The position numbers and the translations under genes are program-made. The notes under the pieces are model-generated. The model worked only from the letters and a program-made list of their open reading frames with translations. It was not told where the DNA came from and did no database searches. This document shows positions 19,953 to 29,833 of a DNA stretch of 64,000 nucleotides, piece by piece. Within the stretch, counting starts at the first letter, position 1, and the number at the start of each line of letters is the position of its first letter. The DNA is from Vibrio ichthyoenteri ATCC 700023 (GTDB lineage Bacteria; Pseudomonadota; Gammaproteobacteria; Enterobacterales; Vibrionaceae): positions 1-64,000 of the forward strand of contig NZ_AFWF01000031.1 in the NCBI RefSeq assembly GCF_000222605.1, read 5' to 3'.

Positions 19953-19970
19953 GTAAACTTTTGAGTTTAC
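19953..19970. promoter_or_regulatory. TetR operator candidate 1
   Basis: GTAAACT-TTTG-AGTTTAC is a perfect 7-bp dyad with a 4-bp spacer. It shares TAAACT-N4-AGTTTA with the second site, centre to centre 48 bp away, in the tetR/pump intergenic region. Confidence 0.72.
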
Positions 19971-20001
19971 TTTGCTTGCGAGCTCAAATAAAATCCAAAA
20001 A

Positions 20002-20017
20002 TAAACTCGCGAGTTTA
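20002..20017. promoter_or_regulatory. TetR operator candidate 2
   Basis: TAAACTCGCGAGTTTA is a perfect 16-bp palindrome about 55 bases before the membrane-fusion gene. It has the same half-sites as the site at 19953 and is well placed to block the pump promoter. Confidence 0.75.
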
Positions 20018-20072
20018 CATTTACTGGCTCTAATTCAGAGCAGATGCAATCTTTGCCTCTTAGGAGAACAAC

Positions 20073-21188
20073 GTGAAAAAAGCGCACAATACCGTCACTG
20101 CAGCCAAGTTTAAAACGCTCGCATTGGCGATTAGTATCTCTTTATCTGGTGTTATGTTGTCAGGCTGCGGTGCTGAAGCCGAAGTCGCAACGGTTAAGCC
20201 TTCGGTCAAACCGGCCTTAACGGAAACGATCACCGCTAGCCGTGGTGACAACCTGAGCTTTAATGGTGTTGTTCGCGCGGCTGAACGAGCGGATTTGTCG
20301 TTTCGTATTGGTGGCCGTTTGACAGACATTTTGGTTAAAGAAGGTGATCGCGTTACCCAAGGTCAGCTGTTAGCGCGTTTAGATTCTCGTGATGCAGAGA
20401 TCGCATTGGCCTCTTCAAAGCTAGAGCTGAATAACGTTGAAGCAGAATATCAGCGTGCAAAAGCCATATATGAAAAGAGTAAAGCGATTTCAAAAAGTAG
20501 CTTAGATGAGTTAACCACTCGTTTTAACCTGGCTAAAAACCGTCGCGATGAAGCGCAACGTCAATTAGATTACACCCGCATTGAAGCACCATTTGATGGC
20601 ATTATTGGCCGTAAGCTCGTCGATAATCATATGCAAATCCAAGCCAATACTCCGGCGTTCACTCTACATGATTTGAACGATATGGAAGTGGTGATCCACA
20701 TCCCTGATAGCGTGATGCTTTCTGGCTTAAGCAGCACTAAAGCTCAAGCCGAAATTAGTGCTATTCCAAGTCAATTATTTGATTTGAATCTGCGTTCGTA
20801 TGCCACTCAGGCGGACCCTATTTCACAAACTTACGCTGTGGTTTTAGGTTTTGAAAACCTTAACGGCTACCGCGTACTTCCAGGTATGACGGTGAAAGTG
20901 TTACCGGCGGAGCAAGACAATAATCTTGATAACCCTCTGATCACTCTACCAATCACCGCGGTCGTTCCAGATAATCAAGGTAAGCAGTTTGTTTGGCTGG
21001 TAGGCGCTGACAACAAGGTGAGTAAACGCTTTGTTGAAGTGGGGGCTTTAAGCCGCGATCGTGTGGTGATCAATAACCACTTAACATTGGGCGAAAAGGT
21101 TGTGATTGCGGGTGTCTCAAGCCTGCAAGATGGGATGGAAATCCGCCCGATGAGCAATGATAACCAAGGTAATAACGAGGCTCACTAA
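20073..21188 (+). CDS. RND efflux periplasmic adaptor (membrane fusion) lipoprotein
   Basis: A 371-residue HlyD/AcrA-type membrane fusion protein. It has a lipoprotein signal with lipobox LSGC (Cys32), a biotinyl-lipoyl half-motif (RIGGRLTDILVKEGDRVTQG), a short helical hairpin (about 105-165), the second lipoyl half (IEAPFDGIIGRKLVDN), and beta-barrel and membrane-proximal domains. It bridges the inner-membrane RND pump to an outer-membrane channel, probably TolC encoded elsewhere since no channel gene is here. The GTG start has TAGGAG eight bases upstream. The stop overlaps the pump start as TAATG. Confidence 0.9.
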   Translation: MKKAHNTVTAAKFKTLALAISISLSGVMLSGCGAEAEVATVKPSVKPALTETITASRGDNLSFNGVVRAAERADLSFRIGGRLTDILVKEGDRVTQGQLLARLDSRDAEIALASSKLELNNVEAEYQRAKAIYEKSKAISKSSLDELTTRFNLAKNRRDEAQRQLDYTRIEAPFDGIIGRKLVDNHMQIQANTPAFTLHDLNDMEVVIHIPDSVMLSGLSSTKAQAEISAIPSQLFDLNLRSYATQADPISQTYAVVLGFENLNGYRVLPGMTVKVLPAEQDNNLDNPLITLPITAVVPDNQGKQFVWLVGADNKVSKRFVEVGALSRDRVVINNHLTLGEKVVIAGVSSLQDGMEIRPMSNDNQGNNEAH

Positions 21189-24100
21189 TGAATATTGCTC
21201 GCTATACCATCGCCAAACGCACCAGTGTGTGGGTGATGATTGCCCTGATTTTATTGGGTGGTTACATCAGCTACTTAAAACTGGGCCGCTTTGAAGACCC
21301 GGAATTTGTGATTCGCCAAGCGGTCATTAACACGGCTTACTCTGGCGCTACGGCACAAGAGGTGTCTGATGAGGTAACGGACTTAATTGAAGGCGCGGTG
21401 CAATCGCTGCAAGAGCTCAAAGAAGTTAAATCCGTTTCTAAGCAGGGCATGTCGGAAGTCACGGTTGAGATCAAGCTGGAATTTGCCAAGAGCTCTGCTG
21501 AACTGCAACAAGTTTGGGATAAGCTAAGACGCAAAATTGCCGATGTGCAGCGTCAGTTACCTCCAGGTGCAGGGCCATCAATTGTTAATGACGACTTCTC
21601 CGATGTTTACGCGTTGTTCTTTGCGGTAACCGGAGAGGGTTACAGTGACAAGCAGCTGCAAGATTATGTTGATGGCTTGCGCCGCCAACTCGTGCTTGTG
21701 CCGGGGGTGGCGAAAACTGCTACATTGGCTGAACGTCAAGAAACGATCTTTGTTGAGATCTCAAGTGAACGCTTAGCCAAATTTGGTGTTTCAGCGCAGC
21801 AAGTGTTCCAAGTATTGCAAAAGCAAAATTTGGTGACCGTTGCGGGTGCGATTGAAACCACCGACATGCGTATTCCGGTGATTCCTGATTCAAACATTCG
21901 TTCGTTTGATGATCTGCGCAATTTGCAAGTGGGCGTTGGCCAAGGTAATACAGTGATGCGCTTGGGCGACATCGCAACGGTGACCCGTGGCTATCAAGAG
22001 CCTGCTAGCATGTTGATGCGCTACAACGGTGAGCGTGCGGTTGGTTTTGGTATCTCCAATGTCACTGGCGGTAACGTAGTGGATATGGGCGATGCGGTTA
22101 AAGTGCGCCTTGCTGAACTTGATGACCAACGTCCTCTTGGTATGGAATTGCATGTCATCTCGATGCAGTCTGATTCTGTTCGCGCTTCGGTGGCGAACTT
22201 TATCGATAACTTAATTGCGGCGGTTGCGATTGTATTTTTAGTGTTGCTGCTGTTTATGGGCGTTCGCTCTGGTGTGATCATCGGCTTTGTTCTTTTACTG
22301 ACAGTCGCGGCAACGCTGTGCATCATGTTCATCGAAGATATTGCCATGCAGCGAATCTCTCTGGGAGCACTGATCATTGCGCTCGGCATGCTGGTGGACA
22401 ATGCGATTGTGGTGACTGATGGTATTTTGGTGCGTTTGCAACAAAATCCAGAAGAAGACAAAGAAACCATAGTGTCCGAAGTCGTTGATGCCACCAAATG
22501 GCCACTGCTTGGCGGTACGGTTGTGGGTATCTGTGCGTTTAGTGCCATTGGTTTGTCACCGTCTGATATGGGTGAATATGCGGGTTCGTTATTTTGGGTC
22601 ATTCTCTACTCGATGTTCTTGAGTTGGGTGTTTGCCGTCACGATTACCCCGATGCTTTGTTTTGACTTTTTGAAGGTGAAAGCCAACAAAGGTGAAGTGA
22701 AGGTTGGCCGCATGATGGCGATGTACAAAGTCTTGTTGGCTTGGGTACTGAGACATCGTCTAGCGAGTCTGATGATGCTATTTGGCTTGATGGCTGCGGC
22801 AGTATATAGCTTAAAATACGTACCACCTGGTTTTATGCCTGACTCGCAGCGTCCGCAATTTGTGGTTGATGTTTATTTGCCACAAGGGTCGGATATCAGT
22901 CGTGTTGAGCGCATGATTGCCAATATTGAGCAAGATGTAAAAGCCAAAGAAGGGGTGACCAACATTGCCAGCTTTATTGGTGGGGGCGGTTTACGTTTCA
23001 TGCTGACTTACTCTCCAGAAGCGCGCAATACGAGTTATGGTCAGCTGTTGATTGACATCGACGACTACAAAAAAATCGCACCATTACTGGTTGAGTTGCA
23101 AGATGAGCTAGCCGTGAAATACCCAGATGCGTCGATCAAAGTGTGGAAATTCATGCTCGGTCGCGGGGGGGGTAAAAAAATTGAGGCGGCGTTCAAAGGC
23201 CCAGACAGTCACGTGTTGCGCCAATTAGCTGAGCAGGCTAAAGCGGTCATGCAAGCCGATAACAATTTGATTGCGGTACAAGATGATTGGCGTCAACAAG
23301 TACCAGTGCTTCGTCCTGTTTATTCGGCAGAAAAAGCACAGCGCTTCGGTTTAACTACGCAAGAGATTAACCAAGCGATTGCACAGACGTTGTCAGGCCG
23401 TAATGTCGGTGTTTACCGTGAAGGGGATGACCTGATCCCTATCGTGGTGCGTTCACCTTTGAATGAACGTAACCACCAACGTGCGGTTGAAAATACCGAA
23501 GTGTATAGCGCAACCGTTGGTGGCTACATTCCGGTTAGCCAATTGGTCGATTCCGTCGATGTGGCGTGGCAAGATGCGATTTTACGTCGTGTAAACCGCA
23601 CTCCTACAATTATGGTGCAAGCAGATCCGGCTCCGGGCGTTCTAACGTCAGATGCCTTTAACACGGTGCGCAGCCAGATTGAAGCGATCGAATTACCAGC
23701 AGGTTATGAGTTGGTTTGGTACGGAGAATACAAGGCATCAAAAGATGCTAATGAAGGCTTGGCGATTTCTGCTCCTTACGGTTTTGCGGCGATGATTTTG
23801 TCAGTGATCTTTATGTTCAATGCTGTGCGTCAGCCTTTGGTTATTTGGCTAACTGCACCGTTAGCGGTGATTGGCGTAACGGTTGGATTGATAGTATTCC
23901 AGACGCCATTTGAGTTTATGGCCATTCTAGGCTTCTTGAGCCTCATCGGCATGATGGTGAAAAATGCCATCGTACTGGTGGACCAAGCTGATGTGGAAAT
24001 TGCTCAGGGTAAAGCGGCTTACTTTGCGATTATTGATGCCGCAACCAGCCGCGCTCGACCGGTGCTATTGGGCGCATTGACCACGATTCTCGGCGTCGCG

Positions 24101-24238
24101 CCATTGCTGATTGACCCGTTCTTTAAGAGTATGGCGGTGACCATCATGTTCGGTTTGTTGTTTGCAACCATTCTGACCTTGATTGTTATTCCACTATTCT
24201 ATGCGTTGTTCTTTAGAGTGAAAGTTGAGCAAGAATAA
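21188..24238 (+). CDS. RND-family efflux pump inner-membrane transporter
   Basis: A 1016-residue AcrB/HAE-1-like proton-driven transporter. It has an N-terminal transmembrane helix, two large periplasmic loops (about 33-330 and 560-860) and two six-helix bundles. The TM4 motif is GMLVDNAIVVTDG, with a single aspartate followed by Asn rather than the Asp-Asp pair of AcrB, while the TM10 region keeps MMVKNAIVLVDQ. Single-Asp TM4 motifs occur in other RND subgroups, so the protein may still be active. With the upstream lipoprotein adaptor and TetR repressor it forms a regulated drug or bile efflux module. The substrate is unknown and I do not assign a vex/vme name. Confidence 0.92.
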   Translation: MNIARYTIAKRTSVWVMIALILLGGYISYLKLGRFEDPEFVIRQAVINTAYSGATAQEVSDEVTDLIEGAVQSLQELKEVKSVSKQGMSEVTVEIKLEFAKSSAELQQVWDKLRRKIADVQRQLPPGAGPSIVNDDFSDVYALFFAVTGEGYSDKQLQDYVDGLRRQLVLVPGVAKTATLAERQETIFVEISSERLAKFGVSAQQVFQVLQKQNLVTVAGAIETTDMRIPVIPDSNIRSFDDLRNLQVGVGQGNTVMRLGDIATVTRGYQEPASMLMRYNGERAVGFGISNVTGGNVVDMGDAVKVRLAELDDQRPLGMELHVISMQSDSVRASVANFIDNLIAAVAIVFLVLLLFMGVRSGVIIGFVLLLTVAATLCIMFIEDIAMQRISLGALIIALGMLVDNAIVVTDGILVRLQQNPEEDKETIVSEVVDATKWPLLGGTVVGICAFSAIGLSPSDMGEYAGSLFWVILYSMFLSWVFAVTITPMLCFDFLKVKANKGEVKVGRMMAMYKVLLAWVLRHRLASLMMLFGLMAAAVYSLKYVPPGFMPDSQRPQFVVDVYLPQGSDISRVERMIANIEQDVKAKEGVTNIASFIGGGGLRFMLTYSPEARNTSYGQLLIDIDDYKKIAPLLVELQDELAVKYPDASIKVWKFMLGRGGGKKIEAAFKGPDSHVLRQLAEQAKAVMQADNNLIAVQDDWRQQVPVLRPVYSAEKAQRFGLTTQEINQAIAQTLSGRNVGVYREGDDLIPIVVRSPLNERNHQRAVENTEVYSATVGGYIPVSQLVDSVDVAWQDAILRRVNRTPTIMVQADPAPGVLTSDAFNTVRSQIEAIELPAGYELVWYGEYKASKDANEGLAISAPYGFAAMILSVIFMFNAVRQPLVIWLTAPLAVIGVTVGLIVFQTPFEFMAILGFLSLIGMMVKNAIVLVDQADVEIAQGKAAYFAIIDAATSRARPVLLGALTTILGVAPLLIDPFFKSMAVTIMFGLLFATILTLIVIPLFYALFFRVKVEQE

Positions 24239-24270
24239 AACGTATTGAACTGCTCATTGATTGAGAAACA

Positions 24271-24299
24271 AAAAGCCATCGCAATTGCGATGGCTTTTT
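24271..24299 (+). terminator. Terminator after the RND operon
   Basis: AAAAGCCATCGCAATTGCGATGGCTTTT is a perfect inverted repeat (two 14-base halves) followed by more T. It is strong and probably bidirectional. Confidence 0.85.
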
Positions 24300-24332
24300 A
24301 TTAGTCGTGGGCACTCGGCAGCTTAGGCGAAA

Positions 24333-24533
24333 TTAGTGATTTTTAATCAGAGAAATAGTGCCGATGTAACAGCTAGAAAGATACTCACCGTAGCCATTAC
24401 AGTGTGCGTTAAGCTTGGGGAGTTGGTTTTCTTGCAGTTCAATTGCTTTACTAGAACAGTCCTCTTGGCACTCTGCACCGCTGCCGAATAAACGCGCATT
24501 GCAACTGTTGCGGCTTTTTTGATCAACTAACAT
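24333..24533 (-). CDS. Small Cys-containing hypothetical protein
   Basis: A 66-codon ORF with five cysteines (positions 11, 22, 26, 45, 55). It has no signal peptide from its ATG, no motif I recognise and only a weak ribosome site (CTGG next to the ATG). It runs towards the RND terminator. It could be real, since no other gene covers this stretch, but the evidence is only an open frame. Confidence 0.3.
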   Translation of the reverse strand: MLVDQKSRNSCNARLFGSGAECQEDCSSKAIELQENQLPKLNAHCNGYGEYLSSCYIGTISLIKNH

Positions 24534-24648
24534 CCAGAAAAATGGATAAAAATAGAGTGTTCAGAGTTATTTATACGAGCTTTATATCGAGTAAAGTAGG
24601 CTGGAGCAGAAAGGTGTTTTTGGTGGCGAGAGCCGTAAAGCTTTTAGA

Positions 24649-24687
24649 CGATACTCCCGGCGTAATGATTTGGGAGTATCGCTTTTT
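24649..24687 (+). terminator. Plus-strand terminator with no clear upstream gene
   Basis: A 10-bp perfect stem CGATACTCCC/GGGAGTATCG with a 13-nt loop is followed by CTTTTTC on the plus strand. No credible plus-strand ORF ends here, so it may close a small RNA transcribed from about 24550, or act in the other direction for the small gene at 24707-24871. Confidence 0.55.
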
Positions 24688-24706
24688 CAATTCCTTGAAA
24701 GGCTGG

Positions 24707-24871
24707 TTACAAAACCCAAGAAAGGCTTAGTAACAAAACTACTGCCGAAGTCGCGAGGAACATCGCGGTAAGCGTTAAGATTTCAGCAAAAGTTGAAATT
24801 TGTTGCTTACTGCTATTATCGACTTGGGTAGTTTCTTCAGTGTCCAACATTGATTGAGGTGCTGAGTTCAT
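24707..24871 (-). CDS. Small single-pass membrane protein (54 aa), unannotated type
   Basis: The minus strand encodes 54 residues: a polar, Gln/Ser/Thr-rich N-terminal ~27 residues (starts MNSAPQSMLDTEE) and one hydrophobic helix (FAEILTLTAMFLATSAVVLL then LSLSWVL) ending at the stop. AAGG lies about nine bases before the ATG. The soluble head plus one C-terminal membrane span is typical of small regulatory or tail-anchored proteins. I do not recognise a family. Codon usage looks normal and the frame is free of rare codons, which argues for a real gene. A hairpin at 24649-24687 follows it. Confidence 0.55.
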   Translation of the reverse strand: MNSAPQSMLDTEETTQVDNSSKQQISTFAEILTLTAMFLATSAVVLLLSLSWVL

Positions 24872-25060
24872 TTTTCACAACCTTATGTAATCATGTTTCA
24901 AAAGACAGGTTGAATTCTATCAATTATGTGATCTTCGTCAAACTATTTTGGTAATTTAATTACAAAATATTTTTATCAAACAAGGCCTAAGAGAAATGAT
25001 TGGCTGACTTGCTAACGTTGATTCGTACGGCCAGCCCGGTGTCGGTTGTACACGAGATGG

Positions 25061-25312
25061 CTATTTGACTAGTGCACTTAGCTGGCTGAGGAAAGCGGCT
25101 TTATTGTGTTCTTGTTCATAATTTAGCTGATATGTGTTGTGAAAGCCGATCGACAATTCCACGCCGTGTCCCTTTAAGTAGACGTTATAGCCGTCATAGT
25201 CGGAAAAGGCTTCTATGCCTTGGTAGCGTCTACCTAACTCTGTTGGAATTCCGTTACGCATAACACATTCATACGCCAGTAAAACGGTGTTGGGGTCGAG
25301 ATCGTTTTTCAT
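25061..25312 (-). CDS. DUF3081 family protein
   Basis: An 83-residue cytoplasmic protein with the DUF3081 pattern: N-terminal helix (VLLAYECVMRNG), a central YQGIEAFSDYDGYNVYLKG block and a beta segment VELSIGFHNTYQL. Function is unknown; the family is found in Vibrio, Shewanella and relatives. AAGGAGAG lies 6-8 bases before the ATG, supporting this start. It appears to be transcribed alone. Confidence 0.75.
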   Translation of the reverse strand: MKNDLDPNTVLLAYECVMRNGIPTELGRRYQGIEAFSDYDGYNVYLKGHGVELSIGFHNTYQLNYEQEHNKAAFLSQLSALVK

Positions 25313-25470
25313 CGTACTCTCCTTCCATCGTGGTTTCGCGGTGGAATCAGGATTTGCCGAGTTCTCTATTTAGTATGGTTAACGAGTACTTAATCTGCCA
25401 GTGAAGGGTAGGGCTGCAGTTACGAGTATAAGTGAGAGATGACACTTCAGGCTGTGGGAAATTTAGAAAC

Positions 25471-25499
25471 AAAAAAGCCCCCATCTCTGGAGGCTTTTT
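25471..25499 (-). terminator. Terminator after pta
   Basis: On the minus strand AAAAAGCCTCC pairs with GGGGGCTTTTTT across a 6-nt loop, 34 bases after the pta stop. Confidence 0.78.
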
Positions 25500-25532
25500 A
25501 ATGACTCAATTCAATAGTGAATTAGGCAATAA

Positions 25533-27686
25533 TTATTTGTTCACTTGGTCAGCTTGATCCGCTTGGATAGCCGTTAGAGCTACAGTGTACACGATATCGT
25601 CTACTAGAGCGCCACGAGACAAGTCATTTACTGGCTTGCGCATACCTTGAAGCATTGGACCGATAGAAACTAGGTCAGCAGAACGTTGTACAGCTTTGTA
25701 AGTCGTGTTACCAGTGTTTAGGTCTGGGAATACGAATACAGTTGCTTTACCCGCTACTGGAGAGTTTGGTGCTTTAGAAGCAGCAACGTTTTCCATGATA
25801 GCAGCGTCGTACTGTAGAGGACCGTCGATGATTAGATCAGGACGTTTCTCTTGAGCTAGTTTGGTTGCTTCACGTACTTTATCAACGTCTGCACCCTTAC
25901 CAGATTCACCAGTAGAGTAAGAGATCATTGCTACGCGTGGTTCGATACCAAATGCCGCTGCAGAGTCAGCAGATTGGATAGCGATTTCAGCAAGCTGTTC
26001 AGCAGTTGGATCTGGGTTGATCGCACAGTCACCGTAAACCAATACTTGGTCAGGTAGTAGCATGAAGAACACAGAAGATACGATAGACGCATCTGGCGCT
26101 GTTTTGATGATTTGGAACGGAGGAACGATAGTGTTTGCAGTGGTATGAACCGCACCAGAAACTAGACCGTCAACTTCGTTGTTCTCAAGCATCATTGTGC
26201 CTAGGAATACTGAATCTTGTAGCTTCTCACGAGCAACAACTTCAGTCATGCCTTTCGCGCCACGTAGCTCAACTAGACGAGCAACATAGTTTTCACGAAC
26301 TGCATCTGAATCGATGATTGTTACGCCAGCACCTAGTTCAACGCCTTGTTGCGCAGCAACGCGACGGATTTCTTCAGGGTTACCTAGCAGCACACATTCT
26401 GCGATACCGCGCTCAGCACAGATTGCAGCAGCTTTCACTGTACGTGGCTCGTCACCTTCAGGAAGAACGATACGCTTACCTGCTTTACGAGCGAACTCAG
26501 TAAGTTGGTAACGGAATGCTGGTGGGCTTAGACGACGAGACTTTTGCGTGCCTTCAGTCATAGACTCAATCAAGTTGCCGTCGATGTGACCTGCAACGTG
26601 ATCGTTGATGAACTCGATACGCTCTTTATCGTCTGCTGGAACTTCAATGCTGAAGCTTTGTAGGTTCAGCGAAGTCTGCCAAGTGTTACCTTGTGCTTTG
26701 AAGATCGGCAGGCCAGTATCGAATGCAGGCTTACATAGACCTTCAATTTCTTGAGGGATGTCGTAACCGCCAGTCAATAGGATTGCGCCGATTTCTACGC
26801 CGTTCATTGCTGCTAGTGCCGCTGCAACGATAACGTCAGGACGGTCAGCAGAAGTAACAAGTAGAGAACCTGGTTTAAAGTGCTCAATCATGTTTGGTAG
26901 TGAACGTGCACAGAACGTGATGCTCTTGATGCGACGAGTGTTGATATCACCAGCGTTGATGATGTCAGCATTCAGGTGTTGAGCCATATCGATCGCGCGA
27001 GTTGCGATTAGATCGATTGACCAAGGCACACAACCAAGTACACGAATTGGAGAAGTGTTGAAGATCTCCATCACTTTCATTTGGTTGGTTTGTGCGCTGT
27101 CTGCATCGTCAAACATTTCTGATAGATCTGGACGAGTACGGCCAGCTTCATCAACAGGTGCGTTTAGCTTGTTGATGATAACGCCAGAGATGTTTTTGTT
27201 CTTAGTACCGCCGAAGTTAGAACATGCTACTTCGATACGCTCTTTAAGTTGCGCAGGGTTATCAAGACCAGGAGTTGCAACCAATACGATTTCAGCACCA
27301 AGTGTTGCCGCGATTTCTGCGTTCACTTGGTTAGCGAATGGATGCTTACGAGTTGGTACTAGACCTTCGATTAATGTTACGTCCGCATCTTTGTTGATTT
27401 GGTTGTAACGTTCTACGATAGTTTCTAGTAGCTCGTCCATGTTGTCGTTACCGATTAGGCTTTCAGCAACAGACATTTGCATTGGAGTGCCGATCTGCAT
27501 ATCGCTGTTTGCGCCAACGATAGTAGAAGTTAGATCAGGCTGATCGCCGCCAGAACGTGGCTGAGCGATAGGCTTATAGAAAGAAACTTTAACGCCCTTG
27601 CGCTCCATAGTGCGAAGAACACCCATGCTAACACTAGTAAGACCAACACCAGCGCTAGTAGGGATAAGCATAATAGTACGAGACAT
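25533..27686 (-). CDS. pta: Phosphate acetyltransferase
   Basis: A 717-residue Pta that interconverts acetyl-CoA and acetyl phosphate, the first step of the overflow route to acetate. It has an N-terminal P-loop-like domain ([12 protein letters not shown], residues 7-18), the central DRTGG-type regulatory domain and the C-terminal PTA catalytic domain (about 390-710) with [25 protein letters not shown] and [10 protein letters not shown]. Length matches the long enteric class (E. coli 714). It lies downstream of ackA on the same strand, with a hairpin between them. AAGG lies about ten bases before the ATG. Confidence 0.97.
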   Translation of the reverse strand: MSRTIMLIPTSAGVGLTSVSMGVLRTMERKGVKVSFYKPIAQPRSGGDQPDLTSTIVGANSDMQIGTPMQMSVAESLIGNDNMDELLETIVERYNQINKDADVTLIEGLVPTRKHPFANQVNAEIAATLGAEIVLVATPGLDNPAQLKERIEVACSNFGGTKNKNISGVIINKLNAPVDEAGRTRPDLSEMFDDADSAQTNQMKVMEIFNTSPIRVLGCVPWSIDLIATRAIDMAQHLNADIINAGDINTRRIKSITFCARSLPNMIEHFKPGSLLVTSADRPDVIVAAALAAMNGVEIGAILLTGGYDIPQEIEGLCKPAFDTGLPIFKAQGNTWQTSLNLQSFSIEVPADDKERIEFINDHVAGHIDGNLIESMTEGTQKSRRLSPPAFRYQLTEFARKAGKRIVLPEGDEPRTVKAAAICAERGIAECVLLGNPEEIRRVAAQQGVELGAGVTIIDSDAVRENYVARLVELRGAKGMTEVVAREKLQDSVFLGTMMLENNEVDGLVSGAVHTTANTIVPPFQIIKTAPDASIVSSVFFMLLPDQVLVYGDCAINPDPTAEQLAEIAIQSADSAAAFGIEPRVAMISYSTGESGKGADVDKVREATKLAQEKRPDLIIDGPLQYDAAIMENVAASKAPNSPVAGKATVFVFPDLNTGNTTYKAVQRSADLVSIGPMLQGMRKPVNDLSRGALVDDIVYTVALTAIQADQADQVNK

Positions 27687-27781
27687 CGACTAATTACCTT
27701 ACATTATTGGATTAAAAGCTCAATTACGTATTCCATGAAATCTCATGGAATAGGAGTTGAGCCCCTAAATTTCTATTTATA

Positions 27782-27813
27782 GAAAAAACTGGCCAGCCCG
27801 AAGGCTAGCCAGT
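27782..27813 (-). terminator. Strong intrinsic terminator between ackA and pta
   Basis: On the minus strand ACTGGCTAGCC-TTCG-GGCTGGCCAGT forms an 11-bp stem with one G-T pair and a stable TTCG loop, followed by six T. It lies eight bases after ackA, so pta must rely on read-through or its own promoter in 27687-27781. Confidence 0.8.
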
Positions 27814-27821
27814 TGAGTCAA

Positions 27822-29018
27822 TTACAGACCTGCTAGACGTGCAGTGTCTTCAGCGATAACTAGCTCTTCGTTAGTAGAGATAACCATTGCTGGGATGCGG
27901 CTGTTTGCAGTAGTGATAGTACCTTCACCACCGAAACGTGCTTTAAGGTTTGCTTCGCTGTCTACTTCGATACCGAAGATAGCTAGACGGTTAAGAACCA
28001 TTTCACGGATTGGGCCAGAGTTCTCGCCGATACCGCCAGTGAAAGTGATTGCGTCTAGACGACCTTCTAGAGAAGCAGTGTAACCCGCTACGTATTTAGC
28101 TAGACGGTGACAGAACACGTCCATTGCGCGAGTTGCTTCTTCTTTCTCACCGTAGTTGTCTTCAACGAAACGACAGTCTGAAGTCACTTCAGTTAGACCT
28201 TGTAGGCCAGACTCTTTAGTTAGCATGTTGTTGATTTGCTCAACAGAGTAACCTAGTGCGTCGTGTAGGTGGAAGATGATCGCAGGGTCGATATCGCCAC
28301 AACGAGTACCCATTACTAGACCTTCAAGAGGAGTTAGACCCATAGAAGTATCTACAGATTGACCGTTCTTGATTGCACATACAGATGCGCCGTTACCTAG
28401 GTGACAGTTGATGATGTTAACTTCTTCAACTGGCTTGTTTAGTAGGCCTGCAACTTCACGAGTGATGAATAGGTGTGAAGTACCGTGCATGCCGTAACGA
28501 CGGATACCGTGCTCTTTGTATAGGTTGTATGGAAGAGCGTATAGGTAAGACTCTTCAGGCATAGTTTGGTGGAACGCAGTGTCGAATACAGCAACGTTTT
28601 GTAGCTCAGGGAAGTTGTGTTTAGCAGCTTCGATACCGATAAGGTGAGCAGGGTTGTGAAGAGGTGCAAAAGTTGCAGCGTCTTGGATGCCCTTAAGAAC
28701 TTGATCACAAATAAGTGCTGATTGAGTGAACTGCTCGCCACCGTGAACGATACGGTGACCGATCGCGCCTAGGTTAGCTTTAAGCTCTGGCTTAGAAGCA
28801 AGAATAGTTTCTACCATGAAAGATAGTGCTTCTTCGTGTGCTGCGCCTGCGCCTAGTTGAGCTTCGTGCTTGCCATCAAGTTTCCACTTCATACGAGCTT
28901 CTGGAAGACCTAGACACTCAGCAAGACCTGTTAGGTGCTCAGCACCAGTCTCTGCATCAACAATTGCAAACTTAAGAGAAGAACTACCGCAGTTTAAAAC
29001 TAAAACTAGCTTTGACAT
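27822..29018 (-). CDS. ackA: Acetate kinase
   Basis: A 398-residue acetate kinase of the ASKHA fold that converts acetyl phosphate and ADP to acetate and ATP. Visible family motifs are the N-terminal [13 protein letters not shown] (Asn9), [10 protein letters not shown] with the substrate arginine, [20 protein letters not shown] with the catalytic-site histidine, [18 protein letters not shown], and [10 protein letters not shown] with the C-terminal [10 protein letters not shown]. Length matches the family. It forms the Pta-AckA pathway with the next gene. It is divergent from yfbV, as in enteric bacteria. Confidence 0.97.
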   Translation of the reverse strand: MSKLVLVLNCGSSSLKFAIVDAETGAEHLTGLAECLGLPEARMKWKLDGKHEAQLGAGAAHEEALSFMVETILASKPELKANLGAIGHRIVHGGEQFTQSALICDQVLKGIQDAATFAPLHNPAHLIGIEAAKHNFPELQNVAVFDTAFHQTMPEESYLYALPYNLYKEHGIRRYGMHGTSHLFITREVAGLLNKPVEEVNIINCHLGNGASVCAIKNGQSVDTSMGLTPLEGLVMGTRCGDIDPAIIFHLHDALGYSVEQINNMLTKESGLQGLTEVTSDCRFVEDNYGEKEEATRAMDVFCHRLAKYVAGYTASLEGRLDAITFTGGIGENSGPIREMVLNRLAIFGIEVDSEANLKARFGGEGTITTANSRIPAMVISTNEELVIAEDTARLAGL

Positions 29019-29380
29019 GTATGACTACCTGTTAATCGTCTGATAAAAATCAGTTAGGATGAAATTTAACCACAAGAATAGTCGAGTCTAGTATAACTGC
29101 GTACCATTCTTGCTTAAAAAGCGCTTAAATCCATGTATAAAAAGAGGTCGCTTTACCATGAAAGCAACTTGTGCAATCCTTGCAGATATCTCTCAACGTT
29201 GCCTAAATTGTAAATAAGAGCAACAATGAGATTGAGGGCATGCCAAGGATAGCGATAATAGACAAATATAACAAAAAAAATTTGAAAGAATATTAACTTT
29301 CGTCAATTTTTTACGCGTTTAGTTGAAAGTTTCAACTTATTTTGAAGTTAAGTGCCTTGTACCGGAAGTGAGAGAGTAAT
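29019..29380. other. ackA/yfbV divergent intergenic region
   Basis: About 360 A+T-rich bases with no ORF. It holds the divergent promoters of ackA and yfbV. The visible element is a 17-bp dyad at 29321-29337; I found no perfect FNR box here. Confidence 0.6.
29321..29337. promoter_or_regulatory. 17-bp palindrome, operator candidate
   Basis: AGTTGAAA-G-TTTCAACT is a perfect dyad around one central base, 44 bases before yfbV. It is probably a regulator site for yfbV or ackA; the regulator is not identifiable by eye. Confidence 0.45.
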
Positions 29381-29833
29381 ATGAATAATAAAGTCGGTCT
29401 CGTTCACAGCTTACGTGATGGTCAAAAGTACATGGATACTTGGCCTGTGCGCAAAGAACTCGCGCCACTGTTTCCAGAGCAGCGCATTATAAAGGCAACA
29501 CGTTTTGGTATGAAGGTAATGCCAGCCGTTGCAGCGATTAGTGTACTTACGCAAATGGTCTTTACCAATCACCAAGCACTACCGCAAGCAGTGATCGTGG
29601 CTCTGTTCGCGATCAGTATGCCGATTCAAGGCATGTGGTGGTTAGGCAATCGTGCCAATACGCAATTGCCGCCTTCATTGGCTGGGTGGTATCGTGAGTT
29701 GCACCAAAAAATTATTGAAAGTGGTTATGCTCTAGAACCACTTAAAGCGAAGCCTCGTTATAAAGAGTTGGCTCGCATTCTAAATCGCGCGTTTCGTCAT
29801 TTAGATAAAACGTCACTTGAGCGTTGGTTCTAA
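29381..29833 (+). CDS. yfbV: UPF0208 membrane protein YfbV
   Basis: A 150-residue inner-membrane protein with two hydrophobic segments (about 46-63 and 68-88) and a basic cytoplasmic C-terminal part. It matches YfbV, including the [19 protein letters not shown]-terminus and the C-terminal [21 protein letters not shown]. coli YfbV has been linked to terminus-region chromosome organisation, but its biochemical role is unclear. The divergent yfbV-ackA arrangement is conserved. The start is preceded by GTGAGAGAG. Confidence 0.9.
   Translation: MNNKVGLVHSLRDGQKYMDTWPVRKELAPLFPEQRIIKATRFGMKVMPAVAAISVLTQMVFTNHQALPQAVIVALFAISMPIQGMWWLGNRANTQLPPSLAGWYRELHQKIIESGYALEPLKAKPRYKELARILNRAFRHLDKTSLERWF

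Noticed and set aside
22021-22602. 193-codon ORF antisense to the RND transporter
   Set aside because: Compositionally biased (Ser/Thr/Ile) mirror of membrane-segment codons in a well-identified gene.
24542-24730. Plus-strand ORF of 62 codons
   Set aside because: It reads straight through a strong hairpin terminator and overlaps the end of the better-supported minus-strand gene at 24707-24871; no ribosome site.
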